Part shown: positions 1-8,303 of the stretch, piece after piece
How positions within the stretch are numbered: the stretch's first letter is position 1
Layout: every line of letters begins with the position of its first letter
Source: Alphaproteobacteria bacterium
Lineage (GTDB): Bacteria; Pseudomonadota; Alphaproteobacteria; Rhodospirillales; Rhodospirillaceae
Direction: 5' to 3'
Assembly (NCBI GenBank): GCA_030604885.1
Contig: JAUVUZ010000015.1
Span: forward strand, 1 to 64,000
Length of the DNA stretch: 64,000 nucleotides
The notes under the pieces: model-generated
Databases searched by the model: none
What the model saw: the letters and a program-made list of their open reading frames with translations, nothing else
Told to the model about the DNA's origin: nothing
Made by a program: the position numbers and the translations under genes

Positions 1-1
1 C

Positions 2-232
2 GAGGGCGTCAGCGCGCCGCCGCTCGTCCTCGCCGCCGCCGACGACGCCGCGGCCAAGAACGCCAAGGGCCTCGCGCTCGCGCTCGTCGCCCAGGCGCTC
101 GACGCGGGCGGCGACGCCCAGCCCCTCGCCCCGGCGACCGCCGAGGCCGCCGCCGCCGCGCTGCTGCGCGCCGGGCAGGTGGATTGGGCGAAGCGCGTCG
201 CGGCGGAAAGCCTGATCGCCGCCGGATACTGA
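2..232 (+). CDS. C-terminal fragment of an unrecognised protein
   Basis: An open frame enters from the left edge and stops with TGA at 230-232, three bases before the xerD start. The visible 76 residues are very alanine-rich and end in EDIA-free helical sequence finishing AAESLIAAGY. I recognise no domain in this tail, and the start lies outside the window. The close spacing suggests it is co-transcribed with xerD. Codon use (G/C in third positions) matches the neighbouring core genes, which supports it being coding. No function is proposed. Confidence 0.6.
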   Translation, partial: EGVSAPPLVLAAADDAAAKNAKGLALALVAQALDAGGDAQPLAPATAEAAAAALLRAGQVDWAKRVAAESLIAAGY

Positions 233-235
233 GCG

Positions 236-1132
236 GTGGCCGGGGTCGAACGCTTCCTCGAAATGATGGCCGCCGAGCGCGGCGCCTCGCCCCGCACCCT
301 CGACGCCTACCGCCGCGACCTTGCCGACTTCGCCGCCCACTTCGGCGGCGACCCGGCGGCGGCGGCCACCGCCGATCTGCGCGCCTATCTCCGCCATCTC
401 CACGGGCGCGGCTTCTCCCCCCGCACCCAGGCGCGCCGCCTCTCGGCGCTGCGGCAGTTCTTCCGCTTTCTCCAGGCGGAGGAGGACCGGGCCGACAACC
501 CGGCGCGCCTGCTCGACTCCCCGCGCCTCGGGCGGCCGCTGCCGAAATACCTCTCCGAGACCGAGGTGGAGCGCCTGATCGCCGCCGCCCGCGCCAAGCC
601 CGGCCCGGGCGGGCTGCGCACCGTCGCCCTGCTCGAAACCCTCTACGCCACCGGCCTGCGCGTCTCCGAGCTCGTCGGCCTGCCGTTCTCCGCCATCGCC
701 CGCGATCCCGACGTGCTGATCGTCACCGGCAAGGGCCGCAAGGACCGCGCCGTGCCCCTCACCGCCGCCGCCCGCGAGGCGCTGCGCGACTGGCGCGAGG
801 CCCGCGCCCAGGCGCTCAAGCACACCCGGGGCGGCCAGCGCTGGGCCTTCCCCGGCCCGGGCCGCTCCGGCCACGTCACCCGCGACGCGGTCTACAAATC
901 CTTGCGCGAGCTTGCCGTGCGCGCCGGGGTGCCGCCCGCCAAGGTCTCGCCCCACGTGCTGCGCCACTCCTTCGCCAGCCACCTGCTCGCCCACGGCGCC
1001 GATCTCCGCGCCGTGCAAACCATGCTCGGCCACGCCGACATCGCCACCACGCAAATCTATACCCACGTCCTCGACGACCGCCTCGCCTCCCTCGTCGCCT
1101 CCAGCCATCCGCTCGCCCGGCTGGGGCTGTGA
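236..1132 (+). CDS. xerD: Tyrosine site-specific recombinase XerD
   Basis: A 298-residue tyrosine recombinase of the XerC/XerD type, which in known systems resolves chromosome dimers at dif together with its partner and FtsK. The N-terminal SAM-like core-binding domain spans about residues 1-95. The catalytic domain carries all six expected residues: R142 in TGLRVSELVGLP, K166 in VTGKGRKDR, H240 and R243 in HVLRHSFASHLL, H266 in LGHADIATT, and nucleophile Y275. The RVSELVGLP wording is more XerD-like than XerC-like, so I use xerD. The chosen start is a GTG at 236, four bases after the upstream stop; an ATG in another frame at 184 gives only an arginine/proline-rich shadow. Length is normal for the family. 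A perfect hairpin follows the stop. Confidence 0.9.
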   Translation: MAGVERFLEMMAAERGASPRTLDAYRRDLADFAAHFGGDPAAAATADLRAYLRHLHGRGFSPRTQARRLSALRQFFRFLQAEEDRADNPARLLDSPRLGRPLPKYLSETEVERLIAAARAKPGPGGLRTVALLETLYATGLRVSELVGLPFSAIARDPDVLIVTGKGRKDRAVPLTAAAREALRDWREARAQALKHTRGGQRWAFPGPGRSGHVTRDAVYKSLRELAVRAGVPPAKVSPHVLRHSFASHLLAHGADLRAVQTMLGHADIATTQIYTHVLDDRLASLVASSHPLARLGL

Positions 1133-1140
1133 TCGCCCCA

Positions 1141-1176
1141 AAAATGAAGGGCCTCCAACCGGAGGCCCTTCATTTT
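1141..1176. terminator. Bidirectional hairpin terminator between xerD and the ATP-grasp gene
   Basis: A perfect 16-bp inverted repeat (1141-1156 and 1161-1176) encloses an AACC loop. The arms begin with AAAA and end with TTTT, so the hairpin is followed by a short T run on either strand. It sits between the convergent stops of xerD (1132) and the ATP-grasp gene (1202), the usual place for a shared intrinsic terminator. Confidence 0.85.
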
Positions 1177-1201
1177 CGGAAGCGGGTGGGAGGCTCCGCC
1201 G

Positions 1202-2152
1202 TCAGGCCCGCCGTTGCAGCGGGGCGGCGTGGGCGAGGAGGGCGCCGAGGTGGCGGGCGACGCGGGTGGGGGCGGAGAGTCCGGCGCGGGCTTCGGCGTC
1301 CGAGTTGTAGTTGGTGTTGGTGTTGACGTCGTAGGTGTAGGGGGTTCCGTCGGCGTCGACGATGAACTCGATCCCGGCGATGCCGATGCCGTTGGCCTTG
1401 AGGAAGGCTTTCCAGTGGGGCACCAGCGAGTGGTCGAAGCCGTCGATGATTTCGAACATCGCCGGGGCGGTTTCGCCCACCGGGCAGAAGGCGTCGTCGA
1501 CGCGGCAGGCGTCGGCGGGGCAGAGTTCGAAGCCCTGGGAGCTGTCCACCCGCACCGCGTAGACCAGCTCGCCGCCGACGAACTCGACGCGGGTGATGAA
1601 CGGCTGGGGCGCGGCGATGTATTGCTGGAGCAGCAGGATGCCGTCCACCGAGGGGGCGAACTCGGCGGAGTCGAAGTGGGCGCGGAAGCTCTCCTGGCTG
1701 CGGAACAGGCGCACGCCGAGGCCCTTGCCCGCGCGGTTGTGCTTGGTGATGAACGGGGCGTCGCCGAAGCTTTCCGCCGCCGCGCGGATCTCGTCGCGCC
1801 CGAGGGCGGCGACGGTGCGCGGCGTGCGCACGCCGAAGGTTTCGAGGGAGGCGTATTGCGCCACTTTGTTGATCTCGAGGGCGAGGGCGCGGCTGCCGTT
1901 GACCACGGTGCGGCCGTGGGCCTCGAGCCAGGCGAGGACGCAGGCGGTGTATTCGGGCGCGTAGCGGTGGCCGCGGGTGTGCGACGAAGCGCTCATGCGG
2001 TTGTAGAACACCCCGTCCGGCGGCGGCTCGGAGAGATCGAGCATGCCCGCGTCGAGGTGCCATTCGGCGAACGGCACGCCCTCGCGCTCGAACGCCGCCC
2101 GGAACGGCCCCATCCAGGCGTCGTTCTCGTGAATCACATACACCTTGCTCAT
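1202..2152 (-). CDS. RimK-like ATP-grasp ligase family protein
   Basis: This 316-residue protein has the pattern of an ATP-grasp enzyme related to RimK and other alpha-L-amino-acid ligases, which activate a carboxylate with ATP and join it to an amine. The central part holds an ATP-binding lysine stretch (FITKHNRAGKGLGVRL, residues about 145-160). The C-terminal part has the acidic/asparagine metal-binding signature GIEFIVDADGTPYTYDVNTN, typical of the family active site. I chose the ATG at 2150-2152 (MSKVYVIHEN) because the extra upstream residues MRGRAA look like leader sequence. The substrate cannot be read from the sequence. It is a single gene: convergent with xerD on one side, with an AT-rich gap on the other. 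Confidence 0.75.
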   Translation of the reverse strand: MSKVYVIHENDAWMGPFRAAFEREGVPFAEWHLDAGMLDLSEPPPDGVFYNRMSASSHTRGHRYAPEYTACVLAWLEAHGRTVVNGSRALALEINKVAQYASLETFGVRTPRTVAALGRDEIRAAAESFGDAPFITKHNRAGKGLGVRLFRSQESFRAHFDSAEFAPSVDGILLLQQYIAAPQPFITRVEFVGGELVYAVRVDSSQGFELCPADACRVDDAFCPVGETAPAMFEIIDGFDHSLVPHWKAFLKANGIGIAGIEFIVDADGTPYTYDVNTNTNYNSDAEARAGLSAPTRVARHLGALLAHAAPLQRRA

Positions 2153-2290
2153 GGCTGCTCTCCCTCGCACGCCTGGGAACGAGGCATAAAGGTGAGAGGG
2201 CGGAGAATTTTTAGCAAGTATTTTTGTGATAGACGGAAAACAACACGAATTGTGTGTGGTTATCCTGTGCGTAACATACGCAGATTTATC
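2153..2290. other. AT-rich intergenic segment
   Basis: This 138-bp stretch is clearly richer in A and T than the genes around it and has no convincing reading frame. It must hold the promoter of the ATP-grasp gene on the minus strand. It contains a perfect 6-bp inverted repeat with a 3-base spacer, TGCGTA-ACA-TACGCA (2268-2282), just beyond the stop of the monooxygenase-fold gene. That repeat could be an operator or a weak terminator. Confidence 0.5.
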
Positions 2291-2599
2291 TCACCTCCGT
2301 TCCACCTTCGCCACCCGCACCCGGAAATGCTCGTACCAGCGTTCCCCGCCCAGGCGTTGGGCGGTGCGGTGGCGGGGGTTTTGTTTCCAGGCGGCGATGG
2401 CGGCTTCGCTCTCCCAATAGGAAACGGTGATGCCGAAACCGTCCGCATCGCGGGCGCTTTCCGCGCCCAGGCATCCGGGTTGCGCCAGGGCGAGAGCGAG
2501 CATTTCCTCGGCCATCGCCGCATAGCCGTGGTCGCCCGGGGTGCGGCGGGAGGAGAAGATCACCGCGTAATAGGGCGGCTCGGGGGTGTTCGCGAACAT
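2291..2599 (-). CDS. Antibiotic-biosynthesis-monooxygenase (ABM) fold protein
   Basis: A 102-residue protein of the dimeric alpha/beta barrel ABM type. The family includes small cofactor-free monooxygenases and many proteins of unknown role. The recognisable pattern is the N-terminal strand YYAVIFSSRR, the helix MAEEMLALALAQPGCLG, and the SYWESEAAIAAWKQNPRHRTAQ block near residues 60-85. That block (yW.s.eai..W...p.H..aq) is the family hallmark. It begins four bases after the alaX stop, so it is probably translated from the same transcript. Its substrate is unknown. Family assignment is firm and function is not. Confidence 0.8.
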   Translation of the reverse strand: MFANTPEPPYYAVIFSSRRTPGDHGYAAMAEEMLALALAQPGCLGAESARDADGFGITVSYWESEAAIAAWKQNPRHRTAQRLGGERWYEHFRVRVAKVERR

Positions 2600-2603
2600 C
2601 GCC

Positions 2604-3320
2604 TCAGCCCACCAGCCCGAGCTTGATGCGGCGGTTCTGGCGGCCCTTGTTTTCCACCTTCAGCACCTTCACCGGGCGCGCCTGGCCGGTGGAGGCGAGG
2701 TGGGTGCCGCCGCAGCCCTGGCGGTCGAGGCCGACGATTTCGACGATCCGCACCTGGCCGTCGTCGCCCCGGGGCGGCGCGACGCTCTTGGAGCGGAACA
2801 GCCCGGGGGTTGCGTTCGCCGCGTCCCAGTCCATCGACGACGCGCGCACCGGCAGGTCCTGGCGGATGACGTCGTTGATCGGGCCGTCGAGGGCGCGCAA
2901 GCGCTCGGCGTTCTCCGCGCCGGGGAGGTCGAAATCGAGGCGGAAGGTGGCGTCGGCGCCGAGTTGCGCGCCGGTCAGCAGCGCGCCGCCGAACGCCCCG
3001 AACACCACCGCGTTGGCGACGTGGGCGAGGGTGTGGAGTTCCCGCATCAGGGCGCGGAATTCGGGGGCGACGGAAATCCGCACCGGCCCGTCGATCTCGG
3101 CCTCTCCCGCGAACAGGTGCCACCAGCCGCGCGGGTCCGGCTCCAGCGCCGTCACCGCCGTCGTGCCGCCTGCCCAGGCGAGGGTGGCGACGTCCATCAA
3201 CTGCCCGCCGCCACCGGGGAACACCGGGCTTTCCGCCACCAGCACCGCGCCGGGCCGCGCATCCAGCACCGGCGTCGCGAGGTCGAGAACGTCCGGATGG
3301 GTTTGGCAGAACAGGCGCAT
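2604..3320 (-). CDS. Alanyl-tRNA editing protein AlaX-like
   Basis: A 238-residue stand-alone editing domain of the AlaX/AlaRS type, which in known members hydrolyses mischarged Ser- or Gly-tRNA(Ala). The two zinc-site motifs are visible: HTLAH in the first half (MRELHTLAHVANAV, written HxxxH in the family) and the CGGTH signature (QGCGGTHLASTGQ) near residue 200. The N-terminal SPVFPGGGGQLMD block is also typical. The start is the ATG at 3318-3320 (MRLFCQTHPD). A longer frame upstream is arginine-rich shadow sequence. It precedes the ABM-fold gene with a 4-base gap and likely forms a two-gene operon. Confidence 0.85.
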   Translation of the reverse strand: MRLFCQTHPDVLDLATPVLDARPGAVLVAESPVFPGGGGQLMDVATLAWAGGTTAVTALEPDPRGWWHLFAGEAEIDGPVRISVAPEFRALMRELHTLAHVANAVVFGAFGGALLTGAQLGADATFRLDFDLPGAENAERLRALDGPINDVIRQDLPVRASSMDWDAANATPGLFRSKSVAPPRGDDGQVRIVEIVGLDRQGCGGTHLASTGQARPVKVLKVENKGRQNRRIKLGLVG

Positions 3321-3451
3321 GATGACGGGTCCTCGGAGCCGGGGGTCGTCCTCCGAATGTCGGCTCCGCCGCGCGCCGCGCCAAGGGAAAAAACGAAAAC
3401 CCACGGGCGCCGCGCCGGGCGTCCGTGGGTGGGGATCGGGGTCGGGCGCGG

Positions 3452-4021
3452 TCAGGCGGGGTTGCGGGCGCGCCAGTAGGCGTGGATCTCTTCCACCGCC
3501 TTCGGGATCAGGGTCTCGACGTCGTCGGCGATGCGCTTGAAGTCGGCCTCGGGCAGCTGCAGCAGCGGGTTGCCCTCGGCATCGCAGGCGAGCGCGAGAA
3601 TCGGCACCAGGTGCAGGCGCGCCGCGTCGTCGTCGAGAATCGGCAGCCAGTCCTCGGGGCGCAGGTCCACGGCGGCCATGAAGCCGTCGGCCCAGTCGGC
3701 GGCGTCGGCGGAGCCGTCCGGGTTCTCCCACAGCAGCGGATCGACGCCGTAGCCTTCGTCGAGGTCCTCGACGATGCGGGCGTAGTGGTCCATCACCATT
3801 TCGGCGACGTGGGCCTCGAGCTTTTTGTCGGCGAAGCCTTCGCCCCACACCCAGGCCAGCCATTCCTCAGGGTCCACCGCCTGCGGCGCGACCGCGAGGC
3901 CGGTGAGGAAGCCGTCCAGCTCGGAAAGCTGCATGCAGTCCTCGGGCGCGTCCTCGGAGGCGAGCGCCTCGTCCAGCTCGGCCACCAGTTCCGCGTCGTC
4001 GTCGAAGTCGTCTTCGGACAT
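3452..4021 (-). CDS. UPF0149 / YecA-like protein
   Basis: This 189-residue acidic protein carries the UPF0149 signature LSELDGFLTGLAVAP near residues 32-46, followed by PEEWLAWVWGE. Known YecA-type proteins add a C-terminal SEC-C zinc motif; this one ends RARNPA without it, so it is the short form. The N-terminus is highly acidic (MSEDDFDDDAELV). No operon partner is evident: it is separated by about 130 bp from alaX and 80 bp from the FAD oxidoreductase. The family has no settled function. Confidence 0.8.
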   Translation of the reverse strand: MSEDDFDDDAELVAELDEALASEDAPEDCMQLSELDGFLTGLAVAPQAVDPEEWLAWVWGEGFADKKLEAHVAEMVMDHYARIVEDLDEGYGVDPLLWENPDGSADAADWADGFMAAVDLRPEDWLPILDDDAARLHLVPILALACDAEGNPLLQLPEADFKRIADDVETLIPKAVEEIHAYWRARNPA

Positions 4022-4099
4022 TCCCCCGCTCCTTCTTGCGCGCGTTGAACCCCACGGATAGAGGACCCGGCCGCCTTTGTCGAGGAAGATCGGCCTCCC

Positions 4100-5392
4100 T
4101 CAATCCCGTGTGTCGAAGCGCCGGTAATGCAGCATCGCGAGGCTGGCGTAGGGGCTGGTCAGCTCGTGCAGCGGCACCGCGGGCTTGACCGGCGAGAACG
4201 GCAGCGCGAGGTCGGCGTCCGGCGCCCCGAGGGCGGCGCGCGCCAGCTCCCGCCCCGCCGCGAAGCCGAGCGCGAAGCCACGCCCGCAGTAGCCGACCGC
4301 CGCCAGCACGCCCGAATCGAGGCGGTGGAAGTGGGGCGCGAAGTCCGGCACCATCGCCAGCCAGCCGCTCCACACGTGGGTGAACCAGGGCTTGCCGATC
4401 TGCGGGAAGACCTTGGCGACGCGGTCGCCCACCTTGTCGCGCAGGCGCGCGTGGGCGCGCACCCAGGGCAGCGCCAGGGTGGCGCCGGTGATCATCCGGC
4501 CCGCCGCGTCCCAGTGGAAGAAGTGTAGGTCCGCCTGGGTGTCGGAGGCGGCGATGCCGGTGGGCAGCACCGACTTCACCACCGCCTCGGGCTGCGGCTG
4601 GGTGGCCATCTGGAAGTTCAGCAGCGGCACGATCGAGCGGCGCAGGCCGGGCCAGAGCGCGTCGGTGTAGGCGTTGGTGGCGAGGATCACGGTGTCCGCC
4701 TCGACCCGGCCGGCGGGGGTGCGCACCACCCACTTGCCCTCCGACTTCAGCATCCGCGTCGCCGGGGTGGCGGTGAACACCTGCGCCCCGGCGGCGATGG
4801 CGACGCGCGCCAGCTCGCGGGTGAAGCCGAGGGGGTTGACGTGGCCGCCCTCGGGGAAGAACAGGCCGCCGTGGTACCAGGTGGAGCCGAGCAGGGCGCT
4901 CGCCGCCGGGCGGTCGAGCAGCTCGCACGGCACGCCGAGGCGCGACCACTGGGCGTGGCGGCGTTCGAGCATCTCCATCCGCGCCGGGCGGTGGGCCGGG
5001 GCCATCCAGCCGGTCTGCACCGGGTCGCACGCGAGGCCGTGGGCCTCGACCGCGCCGAAGAACTGGTTGGCCGCGCCGCCGATCAGCCGCGCCAGGCGCT
5101 CGCCGGTGTCGCCGTAGCGGGCGACGAGGTCGTCCGGGTCGAGCTTGGAGAGGGTGGGGATCGCCATGCCGTTGTTGCGGCCCGAGCCGCCCGCGCCCAG
5201 CTCGCCCGCCTCCAGCACCGCCACCGAGGCGCCCGCCTCGCGCAGCGCCAGTGCGGCGGAGAGGCCGGTGGCCCCGGCGCCGACGATCGCCACGTCGACC
5301 GCGATCGCGGCGGAGAGGGGGCGGGTTTCCGGCGCGGCGACGGCGGTGGAATGCCAGATCGCGGCGCTCAAGGGGGACTGGGACGGACGCAT
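4100..5392 (-). CDS. FAD-dependent oxidoreductase, D-amino-acid-oxidase superfamily (PuuB-like)
   Basis: A 431-residue flavoprotein of the DAO superfamily. The dinucleotide-binding motif VAIVGAGATGLSAAL is at residues 34-48, followed by the acidic end of the second strand, VAVLEAGELGAGGSGRNNG. The C-terminal YCGRGFALGFAAGRELA block is typical of gamma-glutamylputrescine oxidase and related amine oxidases, which oxidise an amine or amino acid and pass electrons to oxygen. I chose the ATG at 5390-5392 because a GAAGAGG Shine-Dalgarno lies just upstream; an ATG at 5431 is possible. The gene diverges from the ATC-hydrolase-like/liv operon across a region with a perfect palindrome, so co-regulation is plausible. 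The substrate is not determined. Confidence 0.8.
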   Translation of the reverse strand: MRPSQSPLSAAIWHSTAVAAPETRPLSAAIAVDVAIVGAGATGLSAALALREAGASVAVLEAGELGAGGSGRNNGMAIPTLSKLDPDDLVARYGDTGERLARLIGGAANQFFGAVEAHGLACDPVQTGWMAPAHRPARMEMLERRHAQWSRLGVPCELLDRPAASALLGSTWYHGGLFFPEGGHVNPLGFTRELARVAIAAGAQVFTATPATRMLKSEGKWVVRTPAGRVEADTVILATNAYTDALWPGLRRSIVPLLNFQMATQPQPEAVVKSVLPTGIAASDTQADLHFFHWDAAGRMITGATLALPWVRAHARLRDKVGDRVAKVFPQIGKPWFTHVWSGWLAMVPDFAPHFHRLDSGVLAAVGYCGRGFALGFAAGRELARAALGAPDADLALPFSPVKPAVPLHELTSPYASLAMLHYRRFDTRD

Positions 5393-5456
5393 CTCGACCT
5401 CTTCGGCTGGCGGGGCGCGCGGCGGCGCCATAACAACAGTAAAATTATGGTGTTTG

Positions 5457-5473
5457 ATTTCGTTCAACGAAAT
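5457..5473. promoter_or_regulatory. 17-bp palindrome, candidate operator
   Basis: ATTTCGTT-C-AACGAAAT is a perfect 8+1+8 palindrome in the AT-rich 227-bp gap between the divergent FAD oxidoreductase (start 5392) and the ATC-hydrolase-like gene (start 5620). Its size, symmetry and place suit the binding site of a dimeric repressor or activator controlling both directions. No regulator gene lies beside it, so the protein partner is unknown. Confidence 0.55.
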
Positions 5474-5619
5474 GATAGTGGGGATATCGACGACTGCAAG
5501 GAACAGACGCGGCCGCGCATAACGGCGCAGGAATTGCTTGCCGGTCACCCCGCCTGTGATGATCCTACCGAGGTCGCCGGTCCGGCGATAGTCGGAAATC
5601 CTGTGAGAGAGGACCTGCA

Positions 5620-6111
5620 ATGGACGACAAAGCCCGGGAACTGTTGCGCTCCGCCATCGGCAGCCGCGCCCTGTTCTACCGCGCGGTGTTCGAGGAGATG
5701 CGCGACGAGATCGGCGCGGAATTGGCCACGACGATCATGAAACGTGCAATCTACCGCCGCGGCGCCGACATCGCCGACAATTTCTCCCCCTACGCCCCGG
5801 CCGACCTCGAAGGGCTGAAGGACGCCTTCCTCGACTTCATCCCCGACGCCGAGACGATGTTCTCGCCGGAAGTCGCCGAATGCACCGAGGACAGCCTGCG
5901 CATCCACTTCCACCGCTGCCCGCTCAAGGAAAGCTGGCAGGGCGCCGGGATCGAGGGCGAGGAGTTGGAGCACATGTGCGGCATGGCCGGGTGCGTCGAC
6001 AAGGGCACCTTCGGCGAGGCCGGGTTCACCATCGAGGTGGACACCTGGAAGCAGGGCCGCGAGGGCTGCTGCCGCCTCCACATCACCCCCGGCCCGGCGG
6101 CCGGGGCCTGA
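5620..6111 (+). CDS. L-2-amino-thiazoline-4-carboxylate (ATC) hydrolase family protein, divergent copy
   Basis: This 163-residue protein fits the ATC-hydrolase family by its layout: a helical N-terminal half (ELLRSAIGSRALFYRAVF), then the paired-cysteine pattern IHFHRCPLKESWQGAG, a middle CGMAGCVDKGTF block, and an ending CCRLHI. The founding enzyme opens the ring of ATC on the route to cysteine, but most relatives are uncharacterised. The start ATG at 5620 follows a GAGAGAGG ribosome site. It leads the transporter operon, with livJ 76 bp downstream, and a second, more canonical family member sits after livF. The two copies differ strongly, so they may be partners or have separate substrates. 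Confidence 0.7.
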   Translation: MDDKARELLRSAIGSRALFYRAVFEEMRDEIGAELATTIMKRAIYRRGADIADNFSPYAPADLEGLKDAFLDFIPDAETMFSPEVAECTEDSLRIHFHRCPLKESWQGAGIEGEELEHMCGMAGCVDKGTFGEAGFTIEVDTWKQGREGCCRLHITPGPAAGA

Positions 6112-6187
6112 GCGCCTACATTTCCTACATACAGTCTTCAGAGTTCAGTCTCCCGGTTCTCCCCTTCTCCACGGAAAGGAATCGCAG

Positions 6188-7318
6188 ATGCGCCCCGAGT
6201 TCAAACGTTTGAAGACCCTCGCCCTGGCCGCGGCGGCGCTCGCCTGCGGTTACGCGGCGCCCGCCCGGGCCGCCGACCCGCTGCTGATCGGCTACCAGAT
6301 GCCGCTCTCGGGCGACTATTCGCAATACGGCGAAATGTTCCGCAACGCCGCCGAGCTGCAGCTCAAGGCGTTCAACGCCGCGGGCGGGGTGGACGGCACG
6401 CCGGTGCAGATCCTCTACGAGGACAGCAAGAACGACCCCAAGGAAGGCGTGAACATCGCGCGCAAGTTCGCCGACAATCCGCGCATCCTCGCGGCGCTGG
6501 GCGACTTCTCCTCCACCGTGTCGATGGCGGCGGGCGAGGTGTACGCCAAGGTGGGGATGGCGCAGCTGTCGCAGACCGCCTCGCACCCCGAGTTCACCAA
6601 GGTGTCGAAGTACCAGTTCCGCAACATCACCACCCAGGCCTACGAGGGTCCGTTCACCGCCAAGTGGATCCGCCAGACCGGGCCGAAGTCGGTGGCGATC
6701 GTGTCGATCCAGAACGACTGGGGCATCTCCGCCGCCGAGGAGTTCGCCAAGGCGTTCAAGGCCGAGGGCGGCTCGGTGACCGGCATCGAATACTTCAACC
6801 CGGGCAACCGCGACTTCCGCTCGATCCTCACCAAGGTCGCCCGCGCCAAGCCCGACGCGATCTACCTCTGCATGTTCTACGAGGAGGCCGCCTCGGCGTT
6901 GCAGCAGGCGAAGCAGCTCAACGTCAAGGCGCCGGTGTTCTCCACCAGCTCGCTCTATTCGCCGAAGCTGATCGAGTTGGGCGGCGACGCGGTCAACGGC
7001 GTGCGCATGGCCTCCACCTTCGTGCCCGAGAACCCGGCGCCCGAGGTGCAGGGGTTCGTTTCCAACTTCAAGTCGGCCTACGGCAACGCCCCCAACATGT
7101 TCGCCGCCCAGGCCTACGACGCGGTCGGCATCATGCTCGCCGCGCTCAAGGCCGCCGGGCCGAAGGCGACCCGCGAGCAGGTGCGCGACGCGCTGGCCGC
7201 CACCACCGGCTATCCGGGCGTCACCGGCAAGACCAGCTTCGACCCCCAGACCCGCGAACCGGCCAAGACGCTGGCGAAGATGGTGGTCGAGAACGGCCAG
7301 TTCAAAGTCATCGAGTGA
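6188..7318 (+). CDS. livJ: Branched-chain amino-acid/amide-type ABC transporter substrate-binding protein
   Basis: A 376-residue periplasmic-binding protein of the LivJ/AmiC type (type I fold). The N-terminus is a signal peptide (LKTLALAAAALACGY, cleavage likely after ARA at about residue 29). The mature protein opens DPLLIGYQMPLSGDYSQYGEM, the usual first strand and ligand loop. Later blocks such as ILAALGDFSSTVSMAA and AIVSIQNDWGISAAEEF match the family. It heads five consecutive transporter genes with short gaps or overlaps. Flanking ATC-hydrolase-like and M20 hydrolase genes suggest the ligand is an amide, carbamoyl or cyclic amino-acid derivative rather than leucine. That is inference. 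Confidence 0.88.
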   Translation: MRPEFKRLKTLALAAAALACGYAAPARAADPLLIGYQMPLSGDYSQYGEMFRNAAELQLKAFNAAGGVDGTPVQILYEDSKNDPKEGVNIARKFADNPRILAALGDFSSTVSMAAGEVYAKVGMAQLSQTASHPEFTKVSKYQFRNITTQAYEGPFTAKWIRQTGPKSVAIVSIQNDWGISAAEEFAKAFKAEGGSVTGIEYFNPGNRDFRSILTKVARAKPDAIYLCMFYEEAASALQQAKQLNVKAPVFSTSSLYSPKLIELGGDAVNGVRMASTFVPENPAPEVQGFVSNFKSAYGNAPNMFAAQAYDAVGIMLAALKAAGPKATREQVRDALAATTGYPGVTGKTSFDPQTREPAKTLAKMVVENGQFKVIE

Positions 7319-7379
7319 TCCACGCAGAGGCGGGCGGCCGGTCGCGGCCGCCCGGTCCACCCCCGGGAAGAGAGGCAGC

Positions 7380-8303
7380 ATGCCGGACTTTTTCGACGCC
7401 TACTTCGCCCAGCAGATCATCAACGGCTTGAGCCTCGGGCTGGTCTACGCGCTGGTGGCGATCGGCTTCACCCTGATCTTCGGCATTCTCAACGTCGTCA
7501 ACTTCGCTCACGGCGAGATCTACACCGTGGGCGCGTTCGCGGGCCTGCTGCTGATCGTCGGCGCGGCGCCGCCGTTGCTGGCGGTGGTGCTGTTCGCGAT
7601 GGCGGTGGGCGCCGCCGCGGGCGTGGGGCTGGAGCGCCTCGCCTTCCGCCCGATCCGCCGGTTTTCCGACGAGGCGTCGCTCAAATCCCGCGCCATGCGC
7701 GAGGCGACGCTGCTGTCCTCCCTCGCGGTGTCGATCGTCACCCGCGAGCTGATGGTCCACTTCTTCTCGGGCGAAATGCAGGTGATCCCCCAGGCGGCGC
7801 TGCTGCAGGAGGTGATCGCCGTGGGGCCGCTCACGCTGACCAACGGCAACCTCTTCATCTTCGGCGCCTCGGTGGTGATGCTGGGGGGCTTGCAGTTCAT
7901 GCTCTACCGCACCCGCGTCGGCCTTTCGATCCGCGCCGTCTCCAACAACGTGCTGGGCGCGCGCCACGTCGGCATCGACACCAACCGCACCATCGTCGCC
8001 ACCTTCGCGATCGGCTCGGCGCTCGGCGCCGCGGCGGGCATCCTGGTGGGCCTCTACAACGGCAACATCTTCCCCTACATGGGCTTCGCCCCGGGGGTGA
8101 AGGCGTTCGTGGCGATGGTGATGGGCGGGTTGTCGAGCATTCCCGGCGCGGTGATCTCGGCGCTGCTGCTGGGGGTGTCGGAAAGCGTCGCCACCGACTT
8201 CATCTCCGCCGGGTGGAAGGACATGATCGCCTACGGTCTCCTCGTCGTCACCCTGATCTTCTTCCCGCAAGGACTGTTCGGCCATGGTCGCGAACGCGTC
8301 TAG
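7380..8303 (+). CDS. livH: ABC transporter permease LivH-type
   Basis: A 307-residue inner-membrane permease of the LivH family, mostly hydrophobic. It opens with the characteristic QQIINGLSLGLVYALVAIGFTLIFGILNVVNFAHGE region (residues about 11-45). The cytoplasmic coupling segment SNNVLGARHVGIDTNRT falls near residues 185-200, and VMGGLSSIPGAV near 245 is the conserved glycine-rich turn. Length is normal. The gene starts 61 bp after livJ and overlaps livM by 20 bases, so the two permease subunits are translationally linked. With LivM it should form the membrane channel. Confidence 0.9.
   Translation: MPDFFDAYFAQQIINGLSLGLVYALVAIGFTLIFGILNVVNFAHGEIYTVGAFAGLLLIVGAAPPLLAVVLFAMAVGAAAGVGLERLAFRPIRRFSDEASLKSRAMREATLLSSLAVSIVTRELMVHFFSGEMQVIPQAALLQEVIAVGPLTLTNGNLFIFGASVVMLGGLQFMLYRTRVGLSIRAVSNNVLGARHVGIDTNRTIVATFAIGSALGAAAGILVGLYNGNIFPYMGFAPGVKAFVAMVMGGLSSIPGAVISALLLGVSESVATDFISAGWKDMIAYGLLVVTLIFFPQGLFGHGRERV

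Noticed and set aside
4100-5392. Assigning the FAD enzyme as PuuB
   Set aside because: The fold matches, but no other putrescine-degradation gene is nearby and the context points to a different substrate.
5545-6081. Long minus-strand frame opposite the first ATC-hydrolase-like gene
   Set aside because: High G+C makes long antisense frames common; the plus-strand frame shows the family pattern and this one shows none.
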